From assembly GCF_002608075.1 (NCBI RefSeq), contig NZ_LAHA01000050.1:1-57563 (forward strand): a DNA stretch of 57,563 nucleotides, written 5' to 3'. Of this stretch, positions 41,808 through 51,944 are shown piece after piece. A program made the translations under genes and the position numbers. Within the stretch, counting starts at the first letter, position 1; each line of letters opens with the position of its first letter. The DNA comes from Nostoc linckia z4. GTDB lineage: Bacteria > Cyanobacteriota > Cyanobacteriia > Cyanobacteriales > Nostocaceae. The notes beneath the pieces are model-generated. The model searched no databases, was not told the origin of the DNA, and was given only the letters and a program-made list of their open reading frames with translations.

Positions 41808-44069
41808 GTGAACAATAAAGATATTCGCATTCCCTTTGAAGTTGACCTGACTAACTGCGATCGCGAGCCAATTCACATTCCTGGCTATATTCAACCTCAT
41901 GGACTTCTTTTGGCCTTAAAAGAACCAGAATTAACTATTCTCCAGTGCAGCAATAATACTTATTCTTTAATTGGCATCAACCCAGAAGAATTACTAAATC
42001 AACCTTTAAGCAATTTTTGGGAATCCGAACAAATAAATTTTTTGCAGGATTGTTTATATGAAAAAGATTTACAATTGGTCAATCCTCTAGAAATTAGCAT
42101 AAAAATTGGAACTGAAGATTTACATTACGATGCTATTATTCATCGGAGCAATCAAATTTTAATTCTCGAATTAGAACCAGCATTTTTAAAAAAGACTAAT
42201 GGATTTTTTAAATTCTACCATTCAGTAAAACAGGCTATATCTAAATTACAAATAGCATCAAATGTTATAGAACTCAGCCAAATTCTTGCTCAGGAAGTCA
42301 AAAAAATCACTGGTTTTGAACGAGTGATGGTTTATCGTTTTGATGAAGATTGGAATGGCGTTGTGATTGCCGAACAAAAGCCAGAATATCTGACTTCTTA
42401 TTTAGGATTACACTATCCAGCTTCCGATATTCCCGTACAAGCTAGGGAACTCTACAGCCAAAATTGGTTGAGATTAATACCGAATGCTTACTATCAACCA
42501 GCAGCAATTTTGTCTACAAATAATCCTTTAACTGGGCAGCCTTTAGATTTAAGTAAGTCGGTTTTGCGAAGCGTTTCCCCTTTACACGTTGAGTATATGC
42601 ATAATATGGGTGTAACGGCATCAATGTCAATTTCCATTATCAAAAACCAAAAATTATGGGGACTAATTGCTTGCCATCACCAATCGCCTAAATATGTTCC
42701 CTACGAAATTCGTAATGCCTGTGAATTTTTAGGACAAATTACCTCTGTAGAACTGAGTGCAAAAGAAGATAGTGAAGATAGCGAATATAAAATTAAATTG
42801 AAATCCGTTCATAGTAAGTTAGTCGAGTACATGTCCGCAGAAAAAAATTTTCTTGAAGGTTTAATTCAGTATCAACCGAATTTACTAAATCTTGTCAATG
42901 CCCAAGGAGCAGTGGTTTCTTTTGATAAAGAATACTTGACAATTGGCAACACTCCAGAAAAAGCAGATATTCAAAATTTAATTGAATGGATAGATCGCAA
43001 CATCCAAGCAGAAATTTTTTACACTGACTCCCTATCAAAAATTTATCCAGAGGCAGAAAAATTCCGGGATGTAGCTAGTGGCTTCATGGCACTTTCATTT
43101 TCCAAAGTCCACAAAAACTATGTTTTGTGGTTTCGTCCAGAGGTAGTGCGGACTGTGAATTGGGGAGGTAATCCACATAAAGCCGTGGAAGTAACTGGAA
43201 ATGGAAATTTGCGTCTATCACCCCGGAAATCCTTTGAGTTATGGAAAGAAACGGTACGCTTAAAATCTTTGAATTGGAAAACTTGTGAAGTGAATGCAGC
43301 ACTGGAGTTGAGGAGCGCTATTATTGGTGTGGTGTTGCGAAAAGCAGATGAATTAGCGCAGTTAAATATCGAATTAAAACGTAGTAATAATGAATTAGAT
43401 GCCTTTGCTTACATTGCTTCCCATGATTTGAAAGAACCACTGCGCGGTATTCATAATTATTCCAATTTTTTGATTGAAGATTACGGCGAAATTCTCAACG
43501 AAGAAGGTAGAGAAAAATTAAAAACTTTGATTCGTTTGACTCAGCGGATGGAAGATTTAATTGATTCGCTGCTACACTTTTCTCGCTTGGGAAGAGTGGA
43601 TCTTTCTATGCAGCACACTGATATTAATGGTGTTGTACAGCGAAATTTAGATTTGTTGAGTGCCCGAATTGAGGAGATGAAGGTAGAAATTCGGATTCCT
43701 CGACCGTTACCAACAGTGTATTGCGATCGCGTCCAAGTAGGCGAAGTCTTCAATAATCTAATTGCCAACGCCATTAAATACAACGACAAACCTGAAAAAT
43801 GGATTGAAATTGGCTATATTGAAGCTGCTGCACCTACACCAGCGATATTTTACGTCCGAGATAACGGCATTGGCATTCGAGAAAAACACTTTGAGGCAAT
43901 TTTCCGCATCTTTAAACGGCTACACGGGCCAAGCAAATATGGTGGCGGTACAGGGGCGGGATTGACCATTACGAAAAAAATTGTGGAGCGACATGGCGGT
44001 AAAATCTGGGTGGAGTCAACCTACGGCGAAGGTAGTACATTTTATTTCACGTTATCAGCAGGAGACTGA
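41808..44069 (+). CDS. Bacteriophytochrome histidine kinase (CphB/BphP-type)
   Basis: A 753-residue red/far-red light sensor: PAS (about 1-120), GAF (150-315), PHY (330-505), HisKA (525-600), HATPase (640-750). Cys17 in CDREPIHIPG is the biliverdin-binding Cys of bacteriophytochromes. The GAF position that binds phycocyanobilin in Cph1 is Leu259 before His260 (SPLHVEY), so this one should use biliverdin. PASDIP is at 204-209, the PHY tongue has PRKSF near 482, and the phosphoacceptor is His539. This matches Calothrix CphB. The start is a GTG. The REC gene 4 bases downstream is its likely target. Confidence 0.92.
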   Translation: MNNKDIRIPFEVDLTNCDREPIHIPGYIQPHGLLLALKEPELTILQCSNNTYSLIGINPEELLNQPLSNFWESEQINFLQDCLYEKDLQLVNPLEISIKIGTEDLHYDAIIHRSNQILILELEPAFLKKTNGFFKFYHSVKQAISKLQIASNVIELSQILAQEVKKITGFERVMVYRFDEDWNGVVIAEQKPEYLTSYLGLHYPASDIPVQARELYSQNWLRLIPNAYYQPAAILSTNNPLTGQPLDLSKSVLRSVSPLHVEYMHNMGVTASMSISIIKNQKLWGLIACHHQSPKYVPYEIRNACEFLGQITSVELSAKEDSEDSEYKIKLKSVHSKLVEYMSAEKNFLEGLIQYQPNLLNLVNAQGAVVSFDKEYLTIGNTPEKADIQNLIEWIDRNIQAEIFYTDSLSKIYPEAEKFRDVASGFMALSFSKVHKNYVLWFRPEVVRTVNWGGNPHKAVEVTGNGNLRLSPRKSFELWKETVRLKSLNWKTCEVNAALELRSAIIGVVLRKADELAQLNIELKRSNNELDAFAYIASHDLKEPLRGIHNYSNFLIEDYGEILNEEGREKLKTLIRLTQRMEDLIDSLLHFSRLGRVDLSMQHTDINGVVQRNLDLLSARIEEMKVEIRIPRPLPTVYCDRVQVGEVFNNLIANAIKYNDKPEKWIEIGYIEAAAPTPAIFYVRDNGIGIREKHFEAIFRIFKRLHGPSKYGGGTGAGLTITKKIVERHGGKIWVESTYGEGSTFYFTLSAGD

Positions 44070-44073
44070 ATTC

Positions 44074-44529
44074 ATGGTTGGCAAAACCGCCCAAGCTTTG
44101 CTGGTGATTGAAGACAGCGACGAAGACTTTGAAGCCTTATGTCGAGTCATGCGCCGACAAGCTGTGATTAATCCGATTTTTCGCTGCACTGATGGCGATG
44201 AAGCGCTGGACTTTCTTTACCACACAGGCGCTTTCACTGATTCTCAAAAGTTCCCTTCTCCCTCAATTATTTTGCTCGACCTGAATTTACCAGGAACCGA
44301 TGGGCGAGAAGTTTTAGAGCAAATCAAGGAAGATAGAAATCTCAAAAATATTCCGGTGGTTGTATTTACCACCTCTTCTAACCCCAAAGATATTGAAGTA
44401 TGCTATCGATATTGCATTGCTAGTTATATCCTAAAACCAATCGACATTAACAGATTGGTACAAACTATTCAAAGTTTCATAACTTATTGGTTAGATATTG
44501 TCATTCTCCCTGATACTCTTAGCAAGTAG
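44074..44529 (+). CDS. Phytochrome-associated response regulator (RcpB-like)
   Basis: A 151-residue REC protein starting MVGKTAQALLVIEDSDED. The phosphoacceptor is Asp69 in ILLDLNLPG; FTTSSNPKD and LKPID complete the pocket. The C-terminal extension (ITYWLDIVILPD) is typical of cyanobacterial phytochrome partner regulators. It lies 4 bases after the phytochrome gene behind a GGAGA site and 2 bases before the hybrid kinase gene. Upstream in-frame extension overlaps the phytochrome gene and was rejected. Confidence 0.92.
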   Translation: MVGKTAQALLVIEDSDEDFEALCRVMRRQAVINPIFRCTDGDEALDFLYHTGAFTDSQKFPSPSIILLDLNLPGTDGREVLEQIKEDRNLKNIPVVVFTTSSNPKDIEVCYRYCIASYILKPIDINRLVQTIQSFITYWLDIVILPDTLSK

Positions 44530-44531
44530 TG

Positions 44532-47500
44532 ATGGTGCAACCGCTAACCATTCTTATCATTGATGATTCTCCTGAAGACCGACAGGTTTATCGTCGCTAT
44601 CTCCTGCAAGACCAAGAACACAGCTACACAATTCTCGAAGCAGAATTGGGAGAAGAGGCGTTGGCATTATGTCAACAGTTGCAACCTGAGGGCATATTAT
44701 TAGATTTTTTGTTGCCAGACATGGATGGACTGGAATTTCTGGCGGAATTACAGCAACATGCAAAGGTAACTATGCCAGCTGTAATTATGTTGACAGGATA
44801 TGGCAACGAATCCGTAGCTGTCCAGGCGATGAAAAGTGGCGTGCAAGATTATCTCATCAAGGGACAGACAACCGCAGAACGTTTGCGTTCTACTGTCTAC
44901 TCAGCAATTAAAAATACTCGGTTACGCCAGCAACTACAACGCAGCGAGGAACGTTTTCGCACTTCTGTAGAAAATATGCTCGATTGTTTTGGCATTTACT
45001 CAGCTATTCGTAACGATAAAGGTGAAATACTTGATTTTGATGTTGATTATGTCAATGCCGCAGCTTGTGAATTTACCGGGATGAACAACGAAGAACAACT
45101 GGGCAAAGGACTGTGTGAAATTCTGCCGAATTTTCGAGCCAATGACTTATTTGATGACTGTTGCCAAGTTATAGAAACGGGTAATCCTTTGGCGAAAGAA
45201 TCACTCATCTACACTTCAAATTTTGATAGTAACCAGCTACTAGCCAAAACCATCGATATTCGCATCACCAAAATGGGAGATGGGTTTGTTGCTTCTTGGC
45301 GGGATGTCACTGAGAAATACCAAGCACAAGAACGACTGCGCTCAAGTCAGGAGTTCATCGAACGCATTGCGGAAACTACTCCTGGAATTTTGTATGTTTA
45401 CGATTTAGTTGAACAACAAAATGTCTACATTAATAGTCAAGTTAGTAAATTGCTTGGCTACACTCCAGAGCAAATTCAACAAATGGGAACGCAGTTTTTA
45501 CCCAGACTTATGCATCCTGAGGATTTCGCTCGATTTCCTTGTTTATTCCAAGAACTTGGTTTAACTGAAGATAACAAGATTGTGGAAAATGAATATCGGA
45601 TGCGACACGCCAATGGAGAATGGCGTTGGTTTTTTAGTAGAGATACGATATTCACCAGAAATCCTGATGGTTCCCCACACCAAATTATCGGTACAACCTT
45701 TGATATTACAGAACGCAAGCAAACCGAGGAACAGCTACGTTTGAGCAACGAGCGTTTTCAACTAGCAACAGCGGCGGTTAATTGCCTTATTTATGACTGG
45801 GATGTGATCAACGATAGAATTGAGAGAACTGAAGGAGTAACTAAAATTTTGGGTTACTCTTTAAAGGAAATACCAAAAACCCATCAATGGTGGAAAGAGC
45901 AAATTCATCCCGAAGATAGAGAGCGTTTAATCACTGAACTCCAAAGTATCATCTGTGCCAATGAAAATCATTATACAATTGAGTATCGGGCACGACACAA
46001 AGACCAGAAATATCGATATGTGTTGGATCGGGGATTGATTACAAGGGATGCTAATGGCCGGGTAATTAGGGCAGTAGGTAGCACCACAGATATTAGCCAA
46101 CGCAAAGGTGCCGAAGTCGCTTTGCAAGAAAGTGAAGCTAAGTTCCGGCGTATTGTCGAGTCTAATATAGTTGGTATCTATTTCGGTGACTTCAGCGGCC
46201 GAGTCTATGAAGCAAACGACGCTTTCTTAGAAACTTTCGGTTACACCCGCGAAGATTTGGCAGCGGGAATCATCCACTGGAATTTCATGACACCTCCAGA
46301 ATATCAAACCCTCGACCAACAAAAAATTCAAGAACTGCAAGTTTCTGGTGTTTGCACTCCTTTTGAGAAGGAATATCTTCACAAAAATGGCACTCGGATT
46401 CCTGTTTTACTAGGAATTGCCAGGATAGAAAGTACAAAGGACAATGGTTATAGCGTCTGTTTCGTTCTCGACCTCACCCAAAGCAAACGCACTGAACTTG
46501 CACTGCGTCAAAGCGAAGAACGCTACCGCTACTTATCCAATGCCATGCCACAGCTTGTCTGGATCTGCAATCCTCAAGGCCAATGCGAACATGTCAACGA
46601 ACGCTGGTATGAATTTACTGGGCAACGGACTCAAGAGGCGATGGATTTTGGCTGGACAAAAGTTATCCATCCAGATGACATCGTAGCAGCTATGGAAGAA
46701 TGGACTCAAGCTTTGGAAACAGGGGAACTTTACCAACAAGAAATCCGCTATCAAAAACGCGATGGTAACTATTCCTGGCATTTAGTCAGAGGTGTGCCCA
46801 TCAAGGACGAACAAGGAACTATCATCAAGTGGTTTGGTACAAGTACGGATATTGACGATCGCAAACACTTAGAAGCCGAACGCAACCAATTTTTGCAACT
46901 TGAGCAAGCCGCCCGCGCCCAAGCTGAAGCTGCTAACCGCGCCAAAGATGAGTTTGTGGCAATGGTTTCCCACGATTTACGCTCTCCACTCAATGCCATT
47001 CTCGGCTGGGTACAACTGCTGCGGACTCGGAAATTTGATGAAGCCCACCTCACTAAAACTCTGGCAACCATCGAACGCAATGCCAGGTCTCAAGAAAAAC
47101 TCCTAGAAGATTTGCTAAATATCTCTCGCATCCTCCAAGGCAAACTACAGCTTGAGGTTAGCCAAATTAATCTGGCGGTAATTGTCAGCGCTGCAATTGA
47201 AACTGCTTACCCATCGGCAAATGCCAAAAATATTTGCTTAGAGTCCAAAATTGACAGGTCAATTTTACCAATTTCCGGCGATATCAATCGTTTACTGCAA
47301 GTTATCGGTAATTTACTCGCCAATGCCATTAAATTCACCCCCTCAGGGGGAAAAGTAGAAATTAGTTTGTTTCGCAATGGCTCTCATGCCCAAATCTCAG
47401 TCAGCGATACAGGCATCGGCATTAGCCCAGAGTTTCTGCCCTATGTTTTTGAACGCTATCATCAAGGACATTCCACTCACAAACAAGGCGGCTTAGGACT

Positions 47501-47609
47501 GGGTTTAGCCATCGCTCGTCATCTTGTAGAATTACATGGCGGCTCTATTCAAGTTGCTAGTCCTGGCCTTGGACAAGGAGCTACCTTTTCCATCCAGCTG
47601 CCGTTATAA
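44532..47609 (+). CDS. REC-multi-PAS hybrid sensor histidine kinase
   Basis: A 1025-residue protein: REC at the N-terminus (Asp58), about five PAS/PAC modules (roughly 135-260, 265-395, 395-525, 530-650, 655-780; PAC endings such as IIGTTFDITERK and VGSTTDISQRK), HisKA with His814 in MVSHDLRSPL, and HATPase (NAIKFTP, DTGIGIS, GGLGLGLAIAR). An N-terminal REC feeding a kinase suggests that phosphate or contact from the phytochrome pathway can control the kinase, while PAS domains sense additional signals. I used ATG 44532 rather than a GTG at 44529 overlapping the previous stop. Confidence 0.9.
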   Translation: MVQPLTILIIDDSPEDRQVYRRYLLQDQEHSYTILEAELGEEALALCQQLQPEGILLDFLLPDMDGLEFLAELQQHAKVTMPAVIMLTGYGNESVAVQAMKSGVQDYLIKGQTTAERLRSTVYSAIKNTRLRQQLQRSEERFRTSVENMLDCFGIYSAIRNDKGEILDFDVDYVNAAACEFTGMNNEEQLGKGLCEILPNFRANDLFDDCCQVIETGNPLAKESLIYTSNFDSNQLLAKTIDIRITKMGDGFVASWRDVTEKYQAQERLRSSQEFIERIAETTPGILYVYDLVEQQNVYINSQVSKLLGYTPEQIQQMGTQFLPRLMHPEDFARFPCLFQELGLTEDNKIVENEYRMRHANGEWRWFFSRDTIFTRNPDGSPHQIIGTTFDITERKQTEEQLRLSNERFQLATAAVNCLIYDWDVINDRIERTEGVTKILGYSLKEIPKTHQWWKEQIHPEDRERLITELQSIICANENHYTIEYRARHKDQKYRYVLDRGLITRDANGRVIRAVGSTTDISQRKGAEVALQESEAKFRRIVESNIVGIYFGDFSGRVYEANDAFLETFGYTREDLAAGIIHWNFMTPPEYQTLDQQKIQELQVSGVCTPFEKEYLHKNGTRIPVLLGIARIESTKDNGYSVCFVLDLTQSKRTELALRQSEERYRYLSNAMPQLVWICNPQGQCEHVNERWYEFTGQRTQEAMDFGWTKVIHPDDIVAAMEEWTQALETGELYQQEIRYQKRDGNYSWHLVRGVPIKDEQGTIIKWFGTSTDIDDRKHLEAERNQFLQLEQAARAQAEAANRAKDEFVAMVSHDLRSPLNAILGWVQLLRTRKFDEAHLTKTLATIERNARSQEKLLEDLLNISRILQGKLQLEVSQINLAVIVSAAIETAYPSANAKNICLESKIDRSILPISGDINRLLQVIGNLLANAIKFTPSGGKVEISLFRNGSHAQISVSDTGIGISPEFLPYVFERYHQGHSTHKQGGLGLGLAIARHLVELHGGSIQVASPGLGQGATFSIQLPL

Positions 47610-47729
47610 AAATTTAAAATTAATCACTTGAACTTGGCATTAATCAAAATAGTTATAGCAGTAGCCAATAATAACCAAGAATTTTAGGATATCAGAAAAG
47701 CTTGTAATTAGCCAACTCCTAAAACCAGG

Positions 47730-47763
47730 ATTGTTGACTGTTAACCTTTGAGAGTCAACAGTC
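47730..47763. repeat. TTGTTGACTGTTAAC / GAGAGTCAACAGTC repeat
   Basis: A near-palindromic GTTGACTGTTAAC unit between the hybrid kinase and guaA, one of the seven dispersed copies. Confidence 0.65.
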
Positions 47764-47776
47764 ATTGAGAATTCCT

Positions 47777-49399
47777 CTATTCCCACTCAATGGTTCCAGG
47801 CGGCTTGGAGGTGATGTCGTAAACTACTCGATTTACCCCTTTGACTTCATTCACAATGCGAGTAGAAATCACTTCTAGTACATCGTAAGGCACTCTTGCC
47901 CAATCAGCAGTCATACCATCTTCACTAGTGACAATCCGTAAAACAATGGGATAAGCGTAGGTACGTTGGTCTCCCATAACGCCCACACTCCGAATTGGCA
48001 GCAATACTGCAAATGCTTGCCAGTAACTATGATACAAGCCGCGTTGGTTAATTTCTTGCCGCACAATTAAATCGGCATCGCGCAAAATATTTAAGCGTTC
48101 GGCGGTGACTTCACCCAGAATACGAATTGCCAAACCAGGGCCGGGGAATGGTTGGCGTTGGACAATTTCTTCTGGTAAACCAATGGAACGCCCTACTTTA
48201 CGGACTTCATCTTTAAAGAGTTTCCGCAGTGGTTCCACTAATTTAAATCTTAAGTCTTTGGGCAAACCACCAACGTTGTGATGGCTCTTAATTTTCACTG
48301 CTACCCGTTCGCCAGTTTGGGGATCGACGTTGGTATCAGCCGATTCGATCACATCTGGATACAAAGTTCCTTGAGCTAGATAATCAAAGTGACCGAGACG
48401 TTTGGATGTTTCTTCAAAGACGCGAATGAATTCGTGACCGATGCGGCGACGTTTTTCTTCGGGATCTGTAACGCCAGCAATGGTGGCTAAAAAGCGATCG
48501 CGAGCCTTGACATATTCTACAGGAATATGAAACTGTTCTTGAAAAAGCTTCACCAATCGCTCTGGCTCGTACTTCCGCATAAAGCCTTGGTCGATAAACA
48601 CACAAGTCAGTTGGTCGCCGATGGCTTTATATAACAAGAAGGCCAAAGTCGAAGAATCCACACCGCCAGACAATGCCAACAATACCCGCTTTTGACCAAC
48701 TCTGGCGCGAATTTCCCGAATTGCTTCTTCCACAAAAGCCGCTGTTGTCCAAGTGGGTTCGCAATCGCAAATATGGTAGACAAAATTCCGAATTAATGCT
48801 ATGCCCCCAACTGAATGTACCACCTCTGGATGAAATTGCACGCCGTAAAGTTTCCTTTCGTGGTCGGCAATGGCAGCGCAGGGGGTATTTTCTGTGTGTG
48901 CCAGCAATTCAAACCCAGATGGCATTTTGGTAACTGAGTCTTGGTGACTCATCCACATGGTGGTACCGTCTTCGACATTAGTGAGCAAATCTGTGGGATC
49001 GTCTATATGTAATGATGCTTTGCCATATTCGCCCCGGTCAGCCTTTGCTACTTCCCCACCGAGTTGATTCACCATCAGCTGCATCCCATAGCAAACACCC
49101 AAGATGGGTATGCCCAAATTCCAGATTTCTGGGTCGCAATGGGGAGCATTCTCGCCATAAACTGAACTTGGCCCGCCAGAGAGAATGATTCCCTTAGGAT
49201 TGAGTTGGCGCAAATGTGCAGGACTAGTGCGATAAGACAAAACTTCAGAGTATACTTGAGTCTCGCGGATGCGACGGGCAATCAGCTCGGAATATTGAGA
49301 GCCGAAGTCCAAAATCACAATCAATTGGCGATTCAGCTGCCCAAGGTTTTCTAATATTTCGGCTGCTTGTTCTGTTGGTAGAGTCACCGCTGTGTTCAT
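47777..49399 (-). CDS. guaA: GMP synthase (glutamine-hydrolysing)
   Basis: A 540-residue two-part enzyme that converts XMP to GMP. The class I glutamine amidotransferase part has GGPSSVYGE, the catalytic Cys in ILGVCYGMQ and FHPEV; the ATP-PPase part has LSGGVDSS and VIESADTNVD; the C-terminal dimer domain ends RVVYDITSKPPGTIEWE. Full length (family about 515-540). It lies downstream of cbiD on the same strand. Confidence 0.97.
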   Translation of the reverse strand: MNTAVTLPTEQAAEILENLGQLNRQLIVILDFGSQYSELIARRIRETQVYSEVLSYRTSPAHLRQLNPKGIILSGGPSSVYGENAPHCDPEIWNLGIPILGVCYGMQLMVNQLGGEVAKADRGEYGKASLHIDDPTDLLTNVEDGTTMWMSHQDSVTKMPSGFELLAHTENTPCAAIADHERKLYGVQFHPEVVHSVGGIALIRNFVYHICDCEPTWTTAAFVEEAIREIRARVGQKRVLLALSGGVDSSTLAFLLYKAIGDQLTCVFIDQGFMRKYEPERLVKLFQEQFHIPVEYVKARDRFLATIAGVTDPEEKRRRIGHEFIRVFEETSKRLGHFDYLAQGTLYPDVIESADTNVDPQTGERVAVKIKSHHNVGGLPKDLRFKLVEPLRKLFKDEVRKVGRSIGLPEEIVQRQPFPGPGLAIRILGEVTAERLNILRDADLIVRQEINQRGLYHSYWQAFAVLLPIRSVGVMGDQRTYAYPIVLRIVTSEDGMTADWARVPYDVLEVISTRIVNEVKGVNRVVYDITSKPPGTIEWE

Positions 49400-49502
49400 G
49401 ACGGGGAGAGTTATGTCTGTGAAGGATAAATTGATGCCCTGTAATCTATAGCTTGATGCTATTATTCAGCCTGGGCAGGCTGATAATGGTATAAGAGACC
49501 TT

Positions 49503-49530
49503 GACAAACGCACCTTTATATGCGTTTGTC
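49503..49530. promoter_or_regulatory. Perfect hairpin in the guaA leader
   Basis: GACAAACGCA (49503-49512) and TGCGTTTGTC (49521-49530) form a 10-base perfect stem between cbiD and guaA, about 105 bases upstream of the guaA ATG on the minus strand. There is no T-run in the transcription direction, so it may be a protein site or an attenuator element rather than a terminator. Confidence 0.4.
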
Positions 49531-49630
49531 TGTTTCCGGAGTCGGAGATGGTATTAGAAGGATAAACTTACCCGAAAGTGATTACTTAAAAGGTTATTTA
49601 TGTTAATTGTTTACGATTATTCATAATAAG

Positions 49631-50803
49631 TTAACATAATTTTCCCATTAGCAGACCAGCAGTTTTACTCTTCACGATAATTTTGCGATCATGATCGAAA
49701 AGCATGGAACCACAGACTGTAACATCTGTACCTCTTTGGCTGTGGCTTTGGATGTATTCTTGGCAACGCACATCGATAGTTTCGGCGATGGCGCTGTAAA
49801 CTTGGTTTACCCAATGGCTACCTGTGGACGTGTCTAGGGATCGCAAGTATTTTAATGCGGCTTCAGCAGTAGGGCTGTCAAACACAGCTTGGATATCCGA
49901 TGATTTTAAACCAGCGATGGCACAGTGGGCTGCTAAAATTTCCCGGCGTCCATCAGCTAAGTGGTGGTGGGTGTGAAAAATTCCTCCCGCTAACTTCATC
50001 AGTTTTCCGTGATAGCCAAATAATAAGATTTCTTGCACACCCAGCGCATCAGCTTCTACTAGCATTGGCCCAAGCCAGTTAGCAGTTTTCACCAATTGTT
50101 CGGGATTAATCCCTAGTTTACGCGCTAAATCTAGACCATTCTCGCCGATACAAAATACCAAACTTGCAAAACCACTGGCTTTATTTTGTAACTCTGCCCG
50201 AAAAGCTGCAAGTTGGTCTGGTGTACTCAAAGGTTGGGAAATACCTGTTGTGCCTAAAAGGGAAAGTCCTTCAACCACACCGAAAGCAGAATTGGAAGTT
50301 CTAACAGCAAGCGATCGCCCTTCGGGTAAAATAATCGTCACCGTGATTTTTTCTCCCGGTGTCAAAATTCGTTGTAAATTTTCTTGCAACAACCTTTGAG
50401 CATAAGCATAAATAGCCGGCCGTTCGTCAGCATTCGCTTGTTTACCAATTCCTTCCCCACCCTTAATAATTACCGCCTCTTCCACCGCAGACGCAAATAC
50501 TAATTTCTTGGCGTCCCCGCGTAAGAGTGTCCCCGCGTCCCCGCGTCCTCTCCATTCCACCATTGCCCAAATAGGTGTATTTCTGGTCAAATCAAGATTA
50601 TCACCAGGGTCGCTGCGGGTAATTGCTAAAGCACTATTTTCAGATAGTCCAGCTACCTGTTCGATTGGAATTTCTGCGATTTGGTTTGGTTCAATAAGAT
50701 CTATCGACGCTATTGTTAATGATTGGCGATCGCGTAACCAGTGTAAAGCTGCAACGGCCGCAGCGCAGGCAAATACAGGAAGTGTGTATCCAGAACGGGA
50801 CAT
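49631..50803 (-). CDS. cbiD: Cobalt-precorrin-5B C1-methyltransferase
   Basis: A 390-residue CbiD, which methylates C1 in the anaerobic-type cobalamin pathway. Family features: MSRSGYTLPVFACAAAVAAL, IKGGEGIGK, LLGTTGISQPLS, FGYHGKLMKLAGGIFHTHHHLADGRREI. The length is slightly above the usual 350-390. It may be transcribed ahead of guaA, though 230 bases separate them. Confidence 0.95.
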   Translation of the reverse strand: MSRSGYTLPVFACAAAVAALHWLRDRQSLTIASIDLIEPNQIAEIPIEQVAGLSENSALAITRSDPGDNLDLTRNTPIWAMVEWRGRGDAGTLLRGDAKKLVFASAVEEAVIIKGGEGIGKQANADERPAIYAYAQRLLQENLQRILTPGEKITVTIILPEGRSLAVRTSNSAFGVVEGLSLLGTTGISQPLSTPDQLAAFRAELQNKASGFASLVFCIGENGLDLARKLGINPEQLVKTANWLGPMLVEADALGVQEILLFGYHGKLMKLAGGIFHTHHHLADGRREILAAHCAIAGLKSSDIQAVFDSPTAEAALKYLRSLDTSTGSHWVNQVYSAIAETIDVRCQEYIQSHSQRGTDVTVCGSMLFDHDRKIIVKSKTAGLLMGKLC

Positions 50804-51004
50804 TTTATAAATTCAACTTGACGCGATTTGCTCAAATGTAGTCTGGCTCTTAGTCTGCTGCTACACTAACACCAAAATACTTTCTACTTCACTATCTCCA
50901 AATTGGCTGATTATACCAAAGTTATTTCGCAGAATTTGGACAATTTTATAAATTGGGCTGTTGCCAATACGGAGATAGATAAATTTAGGTGGATTAGCTA
51001 TTAG

Positions 51005-51301
51005 TTAGACTCCCACCTCTGATAATAGAAATTCCATCGCTTCCCAAGAAACTCCTTGTTGAATATAACGAGGGGCTTCAGGATTGTAAGGACTGGCCAG
51101 TCGGTCAATATTGAGAATAATTGCTTCATCTGGCAGAACCGGGACATCTAAATCGAATGCTGTTGGCTGCATCAAAGAACTAGAAAAACCTTTGAAAATT
51201 GCAATTGTATCTTCCTCGCCGGCAATTTCTACCGTTACCAATAAGACTTCTTGGGGGCGTTTAGTGGTGTATTGTTCCAGTCGTTTGCCAATGGAATTCA
51301 T
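51005..51301 (-). CDS. Small conserved cyanobacterial protein (possible DUF7734)
   Basis: A 98-residue soluble protein starting MNSIGKRLEQYTTKRPQEVLLVTVEI. It has a beta-rich core (LLVTVEIAGEEDTIAIFKGFSSSL; DVPVLPDEAIILNID) and a C-terminal SPYNPEAPRYIQQGVSWEAMEFLLS. I recall such proteins as a cyanobacteria/plastid family of unknown function. It is not clearly linked to its neighbours. Confidence 0.6.
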   Translation of the reverse strand: MNSIGKRLEQYTTKRPQEVLLVTVEIAGEEDTIAIFKGFSSSLMQPTAFDLDVPVLPDEAIILNIDRLASPYNPEAPRYIQQGVSWEAMEFLLSEVGV

Positions 51302-51347
51302 GTTTTGCAGTTGAAATTTTCAATTTTGCATTGAACCACAACAACAA

Positions 51348-51944
51348 TTATTGAGGTGTAGCTGTGCGTCCCTGCTTGCCTAGCTTAATCAAAACAAAAT
51401 AACTTAAGTACAGCACATAAATGACTAAAGTAGTTATGCCGAGAAAACCTAAAAATCCAGCTTTGCTATTAGCATGAAAATATTCTTTGAACAGTAACGG
51501 AGCCTCGAACCAGACGCGACAATATGGTGTTTTGAGGGCAGTGGTAGAAAAAGCACAATTTAAAAAAAGCGTAGAAGCCACTGCCCCTAAAAGGCAATAA
51601 ACAGTTACCGCCCAGCGCCAAGAAGTAAAAATTAATTTTAAAAATCCAGTGGTTTGATACTCAATTTCATCGTTGAGATCCACCCAAAACCATAGCGAAA
51701 TTGGTATCAAAATCTGAGCCATTAATGCAGAAATAAAGCTCACTGGATACTCGGCAATCATCAGATAAACTGTGATTACTAATAAGCTTGATACTCGCCA
51801 GTATATTGTTAATAAGCGTTGTATGCCTTCTGCCTTTTGCACAAATGCCCAAATCAGGATAATTAGGGGAATAATTACCAAAAATAATACTGCCAATCGA
51901 TAATCAATCCAGACAAAAGGGCGAAACCAAATGTTATAATCCAT
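51348..51944 (-). CDS. DUF3177-family membrane protein
   Basis: A 198-residue polytopic protein with five to six hydrophobic segments. The start MDYNIWFRPFVWIDYRLAVLF and the following IPLIILIWAFVQKAEGIQRLL and YWRVSSLLVITVYLMI match DUF3177, a cyanobacterial membrane family of unknown function. I chose the ATG at 51944 because an upstream TTG at 51968 adds only a few unconserved residues. Confidence 0.8.
   Translation of the reverse strand: MDYNIWFRPFVWIDYRLAVLFLVIIPLIILIWAFVQKAEGIQRLLTIYWRVSSLLVITVYLMIAEYPVSFISALMAQILIPISLWFWVDLNDEIEYQTTGFLKLIFTSWRWAVTVYCLLGAVASTLFLNCAFSTTALKTPYCRVWFEAPLLFKEYFHANSKAGFLGFLGITTLVIYVLYLSYFVLIKLGKQGRTATPQ

Noticed and set aside
50804..51004. Cobalamin riboswitch upstream of cbiD
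   Set aside because: No B12-box-like sequence was recognised in the cbiD leader.
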